DNA from: Ancylostoma caninum
Lineage: Eukaryota; Nematoda; Chromadorea; Rhabditida; Ancylostomatidae
Direction of reading: 5' to 3'
DNA: 64,000 nucleotides
NCBI GenBank assembly: GCA_037903475.1
Contig: JBAJFG010000487.1
Coordinates: forward strand, 496,001 to 560,000
This document shows positions 18,182 through 30,367 of the stretch, one piece after another. The translations under genes were made by a program, and so were the position numbers. Each line of letters begins with the position of its first letter. The first letter of the stretch is position 1. The notes under the pieces are model-generated. The model worked only from the letters and a program-made list of their open reading frames with translations, ran no database searches and was not told the DNA's origin.

Positions 18182-21100
18182 GCACAGACACTCCCTAAGC
18201 TAACAAACCATATGTGACCAGGTTGACTAGAAGATTTCCATGTTCATCGCCGTGCCACGGTATTGATGCTGATTGTTTTTGGGTGGAGCATCCCCATCGA
18301 CTCTGTATGACTACCCTGCGACAATCGATAAGTATCTAAATCGATATCGAGTGAACTTCAGCGACAATTATGCTATTCCCTGTCTGAAGGACATATACTA
18401 TATCCACTGGGCACGAAAGGCTCCAATGGTCAGTTACCCGCTCACTAAACCAAATGATCGATTGAGAGTGAGAACAATGGAATGTGAGGATGCGCAGACA
18501 GCTAGAGTGGCAAGGCGCGGATGATGCGGGGCGGTGAGGGGGTCCGGACTGTCGGAGTTTCCTACTGGTTTGTGCAAAATAAATTCTCGAAGCATGTTTT
18601 GAGAGCTGTATAGCTTTCTTGTACTAATAGTATCAATAAAATGCACTTATTGTAGTGAAATAAATGAATATAACAAAATATAATAAAGGATAATATGAGA
18701 GAATTCAGCATTTCAAGTCTATTTTATTTCCGAAAATAAAATATCCATGGATGAGAGACCACTCAGTGAGACTTTTTTTCTAGAGACCGTGCTAGAGCCG
18801 AATGACTGACGCAAGCAAATGAATCATGCTAAAACGAGGAAGCATAGTGTTGATTTATGGATTTCGAAGGCACACGAGGCACACGTTGTGTCGGCGCCGT
18901 CGCCCCGTTGTTTATTCTGCCCATACCACATTTTATTGCACCCTACCATATGTGAAATAATGGTCGTCATTGTGGAAGCAACATGATGTACACGGAGAAT
19001 AACAAAGTTAATCATCGAAGTGGCGGTGACCCAAGGACCTATTGAAATTTTTGGAAAATTTCAAATATGTGATCTATGGATCTTTAGGACACAAATAAAC
19101 TTGAAATTCTGGAAGAAGTATACTCAACAAATACCTTTAAAAAGGCTCAAAATTGCAAAATAAGAAAAGTTGAGTGCTAGGGAATGAAACGCATGAATGG
19201 TAGAGAGAGAGGGTAAAATCTGGAAGTTTTCTATCGAAAACCTCAATTTATACTCGGTGATATTATTTTTCTCAGATAAACCTGTCTTGGGGTCCTGATA
19301 ATGTCTACAAGTATGAAAGGTACCTCGTAGGCTCTATTAAAGCATAAAGGTAAGCCCGTGCTCGACTGTACATCGGTATTACCCATGACAAACTTGTCAA
19401 AGTAACCAGATTTTATCTTTACCTGGAACCCATAACGTTGTCTATACCCAGCTGCTAGCGATGGGTAATCATACCCACTATTACGAAATGGTTATCCGCA
19501 CTTCCAATGGTGCATTTGGGTCCAAGGCCTCGATATGTCGTTGAGATTACCCATAGTAAGTGTGTTAACGTACCCAAATTCACCCTTTACCTGGCACCCA
19601 TCATCATGTTTACCAATACGTGACTTTGCCTTTACCAAGCTGCTACCCATGTGCGCGAGATTACTCATGCACCCAATGATGTATATGAGACAAGAACCAC
19701 AAAAAATAAAGAGATTAACCGAGGCCTTTGCATAACTACGAAAGCGATGTCAATTTCACCGGTAATGATGTCGAACCCTACATACAGGAACTGGTCTAAG
19801 GCAATGCGCTCTCTTTCTTTTCCCCTTTGAAGGGAAATTGTTATAGAATCCCTACTCGGAATGAAAAACGATAAAAAGAAATCAAAATTGCACTTTTGGT
19901 TCTCAGAGAAAGATCATTCTCTGGACAACTCCTCTGTTGTCCAGGGTTCTAAGTCAGTTAGTGAAGCCATATTCATGGTGTGACAAGGGCGATAGCTTAT
20001 TAAAGACGTGCTTTATCTTCGAATAGGTGCTGGAGCTGTGCTGAGTGTCTTCAGCAAACGCTAATGGCTGAAGTGTGCACTGCGTCTCACCAGTCCCTTG
20101 GACAGGATAGGATGGATCGCACAAGAATAATAACGGCGAAATCAATGAAATATGTGGATGCGCAGACAGTCAGAGTCTCACGTTGCATGTGAAGTAGCGA
20201 GTGATACGACCACAGGCACCTAGTTTAGCATATTAGGGACGTGCAATATACATAATATACTAGGTGCACTAGTTGAATTGGTGCAGTGGTTGCGTCTGTA
20301 GGGATACTGACCGAGAGGGAACGTTACACCAGTTCTCGACTGGATGAACTGTACCGGAATACTCCAGGAGGGCGCCAATATAGGCCCTTTGAGGACTGGT
20401 TGTGCTGTTTCTGTGCGGAATTCTTAGCAATTCCAGAAAATTTTTCTTGTACTGCCTTGGTTGGGGTAAACACATTCAGGAATCACTACTGGAAGTGAGG
20501 GAAGTTGTAAAAAGCGCAGGCTTCGGCTTTAAGGTAATTCAAAATTTCAATTTAGGATCTATTGCTAGTTTTCGTTTCGTGCATTATCCTTATACGAAAA
20601 CTAAGCTGTATTATAAATTCCCTCTTGAACTTATCAGTAAGGTAAAGGAAACTTATATTTATATGTTGTGTGTGCAATGTAAATTTTTATACATATACAC
20701 ACAAAATACGCAGAAAAATTGGAATGGACAATATTTCTTGCTGTAATGACAGGTATAGTGAGTTTCACAGGGAAACATAGTTGCGCAGGAATTAGACAAT
20801 AAAAGAACGAGAGAAATAGTGCCGTGCTCGGAGACGCAGACGAAAAATGCATGTCACTGGCACAAACACTCAACTATCGTCCTTTTTGGAACGGACTATA
20901 CATGTAGTGCTTTGCACCATCGTACGGTATTCAGGCCCAAATTTTTAACAAAGCAATCCTTGTCAGAGCTCTATGCTGTTTGAATTTCAGAAGGAAAATT
21001 TTTTTAAAAGCGTTGTCAAGGACACGTATGACTCAAGAGTTCCAAGGAAAAAAGCAAGCTCAACACCACAGAAAACGTCAAAAAGAAGCACGGGAGAAAC

Positions 21101-21681
21101 ATATGCAGAGCACTTGGAGACATCAGAGCAGCGCCATTGATTTGAGGTGATCGATTGACTCCTCACCATCGACCCTTGTAGATCAAAGCACATTTCCTTG
21201 TGGTCGTGCTGCTTCTTGTCATTAACATCCCGAATTTCATCCGTGATGTTGCGAAATTGGCCTAAAAGGCTCACTAGACTGCCTTTTAAATTAAAAACTA
21301 TAATATAACATATTAGATGCATGAGAATGCAGCGATCGAGACCCGCAGCACGCGTTACACCACAAGCAGTGCCGCGGTCTGATTGTCTGCACATCCACAC
21401 ATTTCATTAATATCACAGATTTCTCCCCGTCCAGCTCTCCTTCTTCCTGTCCTAACTTGTCCAAACAAGTCGCGAGACGAGTACAAACAAGTCCGGATCG
21501 CTGGAGATTCGTGTTTAACCGCATCCTAGAGACGCTAGAAAGCTGTGTCGTCTGGTGGGGAGTATTGTCCGTAATCTATGCCGCCACAATTTATCCGACG
21601 CGCAACGTTATCTCTCCGTTACGTTATTCCCGTGTTGTTTTTGCTTTTCGAAAGAACTTAATCTGCTTTTCTGTTTCTTGC

Positions 21682-21683
21682 AG
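21682..21683 (+). promoter_or_regulatory. Candidate trans-splice acceptor of YJU2
   Basis: A TGTTTCTTGCAG site lies 56 bases upstream of the YJU2 start codon with no donor nearby. Spliced-leader addition here would give a short 5' leader, as is usual in nematodes. A second AG at 21729-21730 (ACGTCAG) is an alternative. Confidence 0.35.
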
Positions 21684-21739
21684 CATCCCAAGTAATTCTG
21701 TTTTTTTTTCTGGACATTTTATAACGTCAGTATCTCAAG

Positions 21740-24700
21740 ATGACTGGAACGGAGCGTAAAGTATTCCAGGTGAGCCATTTGTTTCCGTTTACTTTCCTTT
21801 TTTCACTTCTATAATATTTAGATTTGCATAAATTTCACTTTACTTCAGAAATACTACCCGCCAGACTATGATCCAACAAAACTTCCAAGAGCTAAGGGGA
21901 CAAGAGCTCGGTGGGTTTTTTTAGCTATTCATTTTTGTTCATGTTTTTCCTCTTAAAACTATTTTTGGTTTCATTTGTGTTGGTTTTTTTGATGAATTAA
22001 TCACTGGCTCCCAAATATTATTTGGCTTTCAGACAGTTTGTCCAACGAGTCATGACCCCGTTCAACATGCAATGCAATACTTGTCATGAATACATTTATA
22101 AGGGGAAAAAATTCAATATGAAAAGAGAAACCGTTGAAGGAGAGGATTATCTAGGACTGCGATTGTTCAGATTTTACTTCAAGTATGTTTTTAACATTTT
22201 CTTGCTGTCTGCTGAGTTTGCATTGTTTTTGTTGACTTTATTTAACATTTATGATTGATCTTTTTTCTAATACATCCTATATGTTTTCTTCGATTTCCAA
22301 GTTCTACCTCTGTATTTCAGGTGTCCTAATTGCTTAGCGGAAATCACTTTCAAAACCGATTTGGAGAACTGTGATTATCAAAACGTAAGTGACTTTAGGG
22401 TGACAACTGCTTTTGCCGAGCAGCTTGACATCGTTGGACCTTTTTTTAGTGTGATAGCAGCTGTTGCAATGGATTCACTCTAATAACTTTATTTTATTAA
22501 AGTCTATCATATGGCAGCTTTTGTACTTATTTGTAGTAGATGAATGATCTTCTAGCTTGTACCCTTAGCCTTTTGGTATGGTATCATCTCTACGCATTTT
22601 CTATGAGTGATTATAGAAAGCCGTGATTGCAGGAGCACGGCGCCACTCGGTTGTTCGAAGCCATCAAACTGTATCAAGATGCAGAAAAGGCCAAAGAAGC
22701 GCAGGAGGAAGAAGACAAAAAGGATCCAATGAAAATGCTTGAGAAGAGAACTATGATGAGTCGTGCTGAGATGGAAGCCATGGGTTGGTTTTTCCATACG
22801 TTACTCTCCTCATCAGTGCATTTGGTGGTCTAGAATTCTAGAATAGCAATCATTCCTTCCAGGAAATCTCGAGGATCTACAGGAGATCAGTAGGCACAAG
22901 GAATCTGTTGATGTTGAAGAGTTCCTTGAGGCAACGAAGCCAGAACTATCATTAGCTGAACAGATAAAGTTGCAAGAAGAGGAAGATGAAGCGTTCATTA
23001 GGTAATAGATTTATCTATATTTCTGTCTTATCTATAAGTATTTTTAGTGGTGTTTCTATTGCATAAGTTTAGAAATGTCTACGGAAAGACGGCTGATGGT
23101 AAAATAATAAAACGGTTAGAGGATGACGACGACGAAGAGCAGAAACCTGGGACAAGTGGATTGGTGAGTGTTTAATACTTTATAGCTTGCATGGTTCTTT
23201 TCCTTGAGAAACTATTCAAACAGAACTTTTGGTTGTCTGGAATGTAATGAATTTGACGATTTGTTTCAGATTGCAGCAAAAGAACCTCCAGATATCAAGC
23301 CAGTGGACATAAAGCCCAACTTTAGCAAGGACGTGCCAAAACGGGGCAGTGATCAGAAATCGTTGTTGTCGAAAATGGTTGTTGTGAAGAAAAAGAAGGT
23401 AAGTTTTCAATGCGCATTTCTTTTCAAATCTTCATCTTATTCGTTACTTTTACTCCTTTCCGCGCCAATTCTCCAAGTTTTGAATGAATTATATCCTTCT
23501 AGTTCAGTACCTTTATTTATTTAGTTCTTGTCTAGTGCCTTTTTGCTTATCTGTTTTCCTTGATCTTCATTGACACTCTGCCTGTTTCGTTTCTCGTTCT
23601 TTTAAGGGAGGACTATTTTCATAGAGCTTCGCTGTTACATGAAAATTCGGAGAAGTTCTGGTACTTCAGATCATTTTCTATATCTCCTCTTTTTTCATTC
23701 ATTCTTCCTGTGCGCTATTTCCCTTATCTTTTCCATTTCGGAGAGACATTTACTTTCATTCTTAATTCTCGATATTTAATGACTCCAGAAAGTTTAATGA
23801 TCGCACAAGGCTGTCGATGAGCATTTCAACATGTTTCGTTGCAATGTACTAATACAGTGTTTTTTAACTCCCATTTGCCCTACCTAGTGTTTCGTTTTCC
23901 AGATATGCATTTTTGAAGGCAATGTACAGACAGGGTACGCCATAAGTTACTGTGCAACATTTTATCATCTCAACAACCCCTGCTCTGTCCTGTTCTTTTC
24001 TGTCTGTCTCTCAATCCGGTTTTTGCAAGAAGCCTCTGATTTTGGCCTCGCAGTATATTTTCTAAAAATCCGGTTTGTTGTGACAATTTCTCCGCAAAAT
24101 CCACACTACATATCTCCAAAGGGAGCCACACTGTACAGATAGTTTTGAAAGCGCGAGGATTACTCTTTTCAGTGGTGCCTACATTTTCTCTTGATAGCGG
24201 ATTATAAGGAATAGGGGAGAGAAAAACAAAGGAAAATTCAAGCACATTTTCAAACAGCCTTGTTCTCTGCTCTTACAAGCACTGATCTTGCTTGTGTTCT
24301 GCGGAATCGTCTAGTCGCCTTAATCCACAAGATGAGCCTTCATCTACCCAAAACCGTTGTCAGAAACAGTTTTTTAGCTGTCTTTAATTTGACACGGAAG
24401 TTGTGAGTTGAATCAGTGCAAATGACGGCAATGTTAGCCTTCAGATTTACATATGTATCACTACTGCAGAGAAATAAGCCAGCAAACCATGTACAGTAAT
24501 TTCTGGCCTCCCCTGTACACAGATTGGTAATTATAGCTTTGTTGTTTGGATTTTCACGGTCTGAGGACCGAGACATTGCTGTTTTTTTCTTTTTGTTCAA
24601 CTAGTTATTATAGAATGCCTACTTATGCTACGGACATGTTTTTCCTCGTATTCTCCTAGTACCGAACTGGATCTTAGCTGGACAAATTCAAATCTTCTAT

Positions 24701-25333
24701 GCAACTCTCAGGAAATCTGAGAACCGTGCTTTGCATGAAATTGAAAGACGCAAATCTCACGATCAGGACCATGCATGCTCGTGCATGACACGGCTTTTTT
24801 TAAATGTCTTGTTCTATACCAGCAATGGTCAAATATACGGGAAATCCATGCGTCTCCAGATCCGATGCAAACCCACAAAAACCCCACGATTTCCTCAATC
24901 GCGTGCAAAATCCATGCATAAAACATGGTTTTTAGGTTTCCTGAGTGGAGAGATGATGTACCCTCTGTCTGGAGTCTCTAGATAGTTTTGTTTGATTTTA
25001 GCTTATCCGTACATTCTGCTTCTATCGTTGTCAGTCATCTTCTTCATCCTTTCGGAGACATTCTGCTTCCTATCATTGTCAATCATCTTCTTCATCTTTT
25101 CTGAGCAATACTGTCCTTCAGTTTAACATAATTTTCGACCTATTTCCTATCTCCATTGTCTCCCAAGCTTACAAGTACGTACTTGTTTTCAGATCGAAGT
25201 TAAAGAAGAACCCGCCGACGACCCTCCCATACCACTGCCGCCTTCAACGTCCGCTGCCTCGGAAACCAAACCGTCCAATGGTCTGCTTGGATTATGTTCC
25301 TACGGCACCAGTAGCGGATCTGATTCTGATTGA
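21740..25333 (+). CDS. YJU2: Splicing factor YJU2 (CWC16/CCDC94)
   Basis: Nine coding exons: 21740-21769, 21849-21910, 22033-22182, 22321-22384, 22633-22783, 22863-23001, 23073-23163, 23270-23398 and 25193-25333. All have GT-AG introns and consistent phase, giving 318 residues, close to the human protein (about 323). The N-terminus [19 protein letters not shown] matches the family. A Zn site is formed by Cys45/Cys48 and Cys82/Cys85 around YIYKGKKF and RFYFKC. A Glu-rich segment (about 118-126) and the PMKMLEKRT block follow. The acidic end [17 protein letters not shown] is also family-like. YJU2 acts in the nucleus, where it joins the activated spliceosome near the branch helix to promote the first step (family knowledge). 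Intron 8 is long (1,794 bp). The gene converges on pll-1. Confidence 0.95.
25011..25105. repeat. Tandem duplication of ~47 bp in YJU2 intron 8
   Basis: Two adjacent copies (25011-25057 and 25058-25105) begin ACATTCTGCTTC and include TCATCTTCTTCATC. They lie shortly before the last exon, outside the coding sequence. Confidence 0.75.
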
Positions 25334-27686
25334 CCTCGTAAGATGAACTCTGTATATAATTGATGTTAAATACGTAAAATGAACGATTTATTTAGAAAAA
25401 ATAACAAAACACGCGAATAATTGTATATGTATGTGCAAACAAGTTATGCATCTGGTATATAATAACGTAACGAATTTTCCTAGAATTTTGACAAGAATGG
25501 ATAAGTGAACAAACGGAATGTACGCCGCGTAGCGATGATGGCGGGGTGAGGTTAGGACAACGTATCTCAGACACATTGAGACTTATTCATATGGGGATGA
25601 TGACTAGAATTTTGTGGAAATTCGCTGCTTCCAGCGATAGAGCGGCGATGAAGGAAGTGTTCAAGTGTAAATGACTTAGGGATAGAGATCTTCGTTACGA
25701 AACCTAACGGAGGTGAAGGTGTTGTGTTGCACGGCTCAAAGAGTGGAGTCCTTGATGGGATCATGGATTACCCGGGAGAAGCGACGTGCACCACTGCGAT
25801 GTGTGAGCTTCGGTGACAGAATGCCGAGCACGCCGCCGACGTCGAAGACCTGAAAGCGGCGATTAAGCTTGGATTCGTGTGCATTTTGAGGTGGTTTCTG
25901 TATTTGCGGACTGGAAGGGCTACAGTAATTTAAGTGTTACTGTAACACTTGGAGAAAAACGTCTGCAAGTACGGACAACGTTCAGTGCTGAATACTAAGG
26001 GAAAAAATGGCAACTTTCCCCTCTGTAGAGGTTCCCTAGTGAGGGAAAGTGTCAGTGTCGTAGCTCTGTTTTGGACTGTATTACGTAGTAGAATATAAAT
26101 TCGAACAAATATTTGATTTATACTGATTTAAAAACTCGAATGTTCGAAAAAGGAAGCACTACGGCTGTCGTTATCCTTCCTCCAGGGCTTTAGGACTTTT
26201 TTTTTGAGTAAATGAGATTTCGAATTATTCGAAACTGAATATTTATTCGAATTTCTATTCTATGACGTTATTCGGCTCTAAATAAACTCAAGGTACTCTT
26301 ACTATTATCCCAAAATATTTATTATTAGTCACTTTAATTAAAATTAATACTCTCAATGGTTTTATTATTCCATCTGGGGTCCATCGAGAGGCGGTGTTAC
26401 CACTTTTTTCCCTACCCCCCCCCCCACCCCCCCCCGCCCCCACCTGGCTAACAACTCCTTCGTCCAGCATTGCCACTTACTCTTGCTTGGCCAGCCGTAA
26501 GACTTCACATCAAAGTTTCCACTACTATTCCAGTTTTATTTTAGGTTCTAAGTTTTATTTCTTATCTCTACGAATAGAGCAATATGTTTTCAGTTTAAAA
26601 AAAAACCGATTTATATGATTTTCCTTGATTTTCTTGCAATTTTAGCTGCAAAAGCCATACATACTTACCTGTGTAATGATATCCTGAGCCTCGTCCTGAC
26701 TCTTAGCAACAAGGCTAAGTTGAGCTTTGAGCAATCTGAAATAGACTGCTTTTTATTCGTAGGAAACAGTGTGACTAAAATCCAGGAAGTCCACCAATCC
26801 TCTAGATTGCCCAAGTTGAAATATGCGTGTTCTTTGTGCGATTACGGATTTGGTACCTTAGTGGCGGGTGCAAGCGCGAGCTGTGCCAGTGGTCGGGTAA
26901 TTGTGTGGCAGCTCAAATTGCCTACGTAAAAAAAGAGGGCCAGATGCGAAAACACGCCGAGTAGTACGCAGGTCGTAAATGCACCGAAGTTTGGAGGGAT
27001 TGACGTCAATTGGCTCATCATTGAACCGTGAGAGGTTGTAAAAGTAGTAGGGCCCTCCTCTAGAATGCTCCCGAACTAACCGCTATTTTGGATGAGTTAG
27101 TACTTGATCCGAGAGTTTGAAGTGAGCAAAAAGTACATATATTTTTTAATGATTTTGTCAGTTCGTGGATGGCAATTTTCCATACGAATTTCTAGCGCTG
27201 TCACAGGAATAAGGGCTTTTAAAGTGGTAAAAGAATCCGTGAATAAAGTCAGCTAAGTGATTAGTGCATAGAAATTTAGTTCACCTCAGATTCCATGTAA
27301 AATTCTCAGCGGCTCTTGTCGCTTTCTGCCCCTTCAGACCACTTTCCAGACAAAGATGCGCCAGTTCGTCGTGACTTTCCGAGATGTGCTTTATCGACTC
27401 TTCAATCTAGAACAAGGCAATTTTTGGAGTTTGTTTGTCTGTATGTTTGTCTGTCAGCCAGCTGTCATAGCAGAATGTGTCATTACCTTGGTTAGGAGGC
27501 TATCTGCATGTCCTAATGTGGCGACACAATGGGCGATTAGCGTTTTAAGTTTCTGGAACGTTCTCTGGAGTTGGTCTGGGATTTGACCGGTGACGACGAT
27601 GACGGGGAACTGGAAAATTGATGGGGATGAATGAATGAATGAATGAATGAATGACCGAATGAATGAATGAGCTAATTAAAATCTGC
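25334..27686. other. Intergenic region between convergent gene ends
   Basis: Separates the YJU2 stop from the pll-1 stop. It should include both 3' ends, but I see no convincing AATAAA placed for either. It holds an AT-rich stretch with TTCGAATATTCGAA-like palindromes near 26.2 kb, a probable hAT-MITE remnant with poly-C runs ending near 26472 (ACTCCTTCGTCCAGCATTG), and an (ATGA)n microsatellite at about 27629-27670. Confidence 0.5.
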
Positions 27687-28017
27687 TCATACATTTTTCT
27701 CGTCACTTTCGATCATGAACGATGGCACCACTTCCTGACTGCGACTGGTTTCCGATCCAGCTGAGGGTGATGAGGGTGGAGTTGCTGGAAAATTTCAGGG
27801 AATAACTTTGTATTTGCAAAATAAAATAAAAAATTCCAATATTTAATGAAGTTTGAGATAATAAAGGATAGAATTAGCCATATTAAAAAAATTCCCGGAA
27901 AATTGGTATTTTTTTCGACTTTCCATGGATTACCTTGCCCCACTTTTGTTTCTTTTACTACTTTTTTTAAAGAACACGTCTATCTTTATTTCATTTTATT
28001 ATTATTATTATTATTAC

Positions 28018-28063
<46 letters not shown>

Positions 28064-30367
28064 ATTAATATTATTATTATTATTCACTTTATTGTCATTT
28101 CTGTACTTCTTCTATTTTAACTCATATTAATGAAAACAATCTCCTTGTAATTATACGTTTTGTTGTCAAAATAAGTTAAATGTGAATAATTTTGAACGCA
28201 GAAATCTTTAGGCGTGGGTAGAGACGCAGAAAATTGCTAACTCTGCATCTCTGCGATCTCCTTATTCAGCGCTTCGTTGTACGAATACTGTTCCTCTGTC
28301 CCTTTATTCGTCTCATCGTCTGCACTCTCTAAGGTTTGCACTTTGACTGTCACGTTCTACGCTCTCTTTCTTGCCCGTCCTCTCTCAGATCTTCTTGTTA
28401 GGTACTAGTTTTTCTTTTCTCTACTGTTTTCCTAGCCATGTTTCAGGACAAGGAGGATTTTTTGGCAGAGAAGCAGAGTAAATAACCACTCTACGTCTCT
28501 ACCCGCGCACCCGCCGCGATTTCGTTTTTGTGTGCAAACTCACAATTAACCGCCAACGTCATCATTCTGGAATGTATAAGTCGGATTCCCTGGCGAATAG
28601 TTCCAGCAGGTCCGAGACCGCATTCTTCCTGCCAGTCAACCTGAATTTCCTCATGAAAATAGCTATTCTTTGCAGTCAAAAAGTACAAAGCAGTTTACCA
28701 GCGCTGCTTCGAGCTTGTTCCGCATCGCTATGGACTCGCAAAGTGGCGCGACCGCCGTTTTGAACTGATCGTCAACTGTCTGGAATGGAAGGAGGTTAGC
28801 GCTGAGGACAAATGACTAGTCTAGAAGGACATCCCAGTATATGTTTCTCTTCTTAGTTATTCTAAGCCCTTTATTCATACAAGAACTATTGAGTGTGACA
28901 TTTCTTTTAGCTTTTTGGGCCATTTCTTCGAGAGAATGTCGCTCCGACAGCAATCAAAATGAAAAAGCGGGCTTATGTGAGGCGAAAAATTTGCGGGCAT
29001 TTGTTTGAATCGCTATGAACTCGACTATAGCAATAACAGAGCGAAAGAAAAGTGGAGGAAGAACATAGGTCTTGAAAATACATGGAGTTAAGTGAAAGTG
29101 CTAGAAAAGGAAAAGATTCTGATCCTAGGCAGTTCCAGGAGATATAACTAGGAGCAGATTCGAGGCGATCACAGCTGTTCTCCAGAAGACCCTTGGTAAT
29201 TGACTCCTTATGGAGTTCACACAGGGAATAGCAGGGATTAATTGAATTTGTGGATGAGACGGGTCTGGAACGAGGTGCGTTTTCCACTGGAATGATGACC
29301 TTTTCTTTTGTGGAAAAATGTAAGAGCATATTGTCTGAGAAATTGTAATGTAAAAGAGTTGACGTGTGGAAAACTTCCAGAAGCCTGTCACTGTTGGAAA
29401 TCCTGGAATTCTTTGGGAAGTTGTAAAGTAGAACAGTAGGGTTATTGTGTGAACTTTTTTTGAGAGTGTTCACAACTTTTTTTTTCTGAAAAAGGAATTC
29501 CACGAGCAATAGATCGGTGTTTATGATCAAATGAAAAGGGAGAATTATGGAAAGGCTCGCTTTTTTGTTATAAAGATTAAAAGTAGAAGGTGAGGGGATG
29601 AACATGACTGATGGACAGAGTTCAAGATCGCCACGTTTTCCTCTTTTTTTCTGAACCAAAAGAAAAAGGAAAAAGATCGTCGAGGAAAGGGAAAAATGAT
29701 TGAGGCCTTCAGCACAACTTATTTGTGTAAAAAAAACTACTATATTTCGATGATAAGAGAAGTAGTCATAAAGGGGGGGGGGTAGGAAAGAGTGGTGCAA
29801 ACTGTGAATGAAAAGGGCCGAGCACTGTGATTGGCTGTTTGGATCGAGTGACCACTCATGGGGCTTTCAACGATCTCCACTCCCGACGAGCAGTTCTGAT
29901 GCGTAGAAATCATGCATGACATCACCAACAGAACATGAAAAATGGAAGCAGAATGAAAATAAACGATACATTTTGAAAGGAAAAGGGAAAGTTTAACAGC
30001 TTTCCCATGGAGGGAGGAGCAAGATGCTGCCATAATTCTTCCAGAAATCGCTGTACACTTTGTGGCATTGTTCCTGGACTTCAGTGAGAAATGTCGAGGA
30101 AAAAAATTCCGGAAGATTTTTGTTTTCATGGCATCTTTTCCATGCTTTCAAACGATATCAGATAAGGGTGGAACCTTAGTCAAATAAAATTTTCAGAACC
30201 AGTTTACAAAGACCAACCCCCTCCTCAGAACCCCTAGTAACCCTAGATAGCTAAGGCCCAAACCCCACAAACACTAAGGAGTGACTCACCTTAATTCCGA
30301 CGAGCTTCATGCCCGTGTTGACACGACTGGACTTCCGTTTCACTGACATGCCCCTTTTCTTGGCTTT
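27687..30367 (-). CDS. pll-1: pll-1 exons 27-30: C-terminal tail
   Basis: Exons 30290-30367, 28699-28779, 28544-28640 and 27687-27784. [19 protein letters not shown] is followed by a helical region [20 protein letters not shown] and [20 protein letters not shown], as in the PRIP tail but much shorter. It ends in a Ser/Pro-rich stretch and the stop at 27687. The exon 29 acceptor AAATTCAG at 28641-28642 was chosen because the nearer AG would leave a 31-base intron and insert nine residues against the family. Confidence 0.85.

Larger units (their letters stand above)
16172..21681. other. Intergenic, repeat-rich, upstream of YJU2
   Basis: Contains an (AAAT)n tract near 16198-16235, MITEs at 16791-16962 and 17980-18181, and a dispersed repeat around GATGCGCAGACAGTCAGA at about 17.26-17.40, 18.49, 20.16 and, inverted, 21.34-21.48 kb. 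At 19.27-19.72 kb there are scattered TACCCA motifs related to the repeat at 41138-41275. Protein-like but unassigned plus-strand frames occur near 17768-17865 and 18273-18524. No recognised gene. Confidence 0.45.

Noticed and set aside
28641..28667. Longer exon 29 of pll-1 starting at 28667
   Set aside because: It would leave a 31-base intron and add nine residues not found in the family; the AAATTCAG acceptor gives a 58-base intron and gapless similarity.
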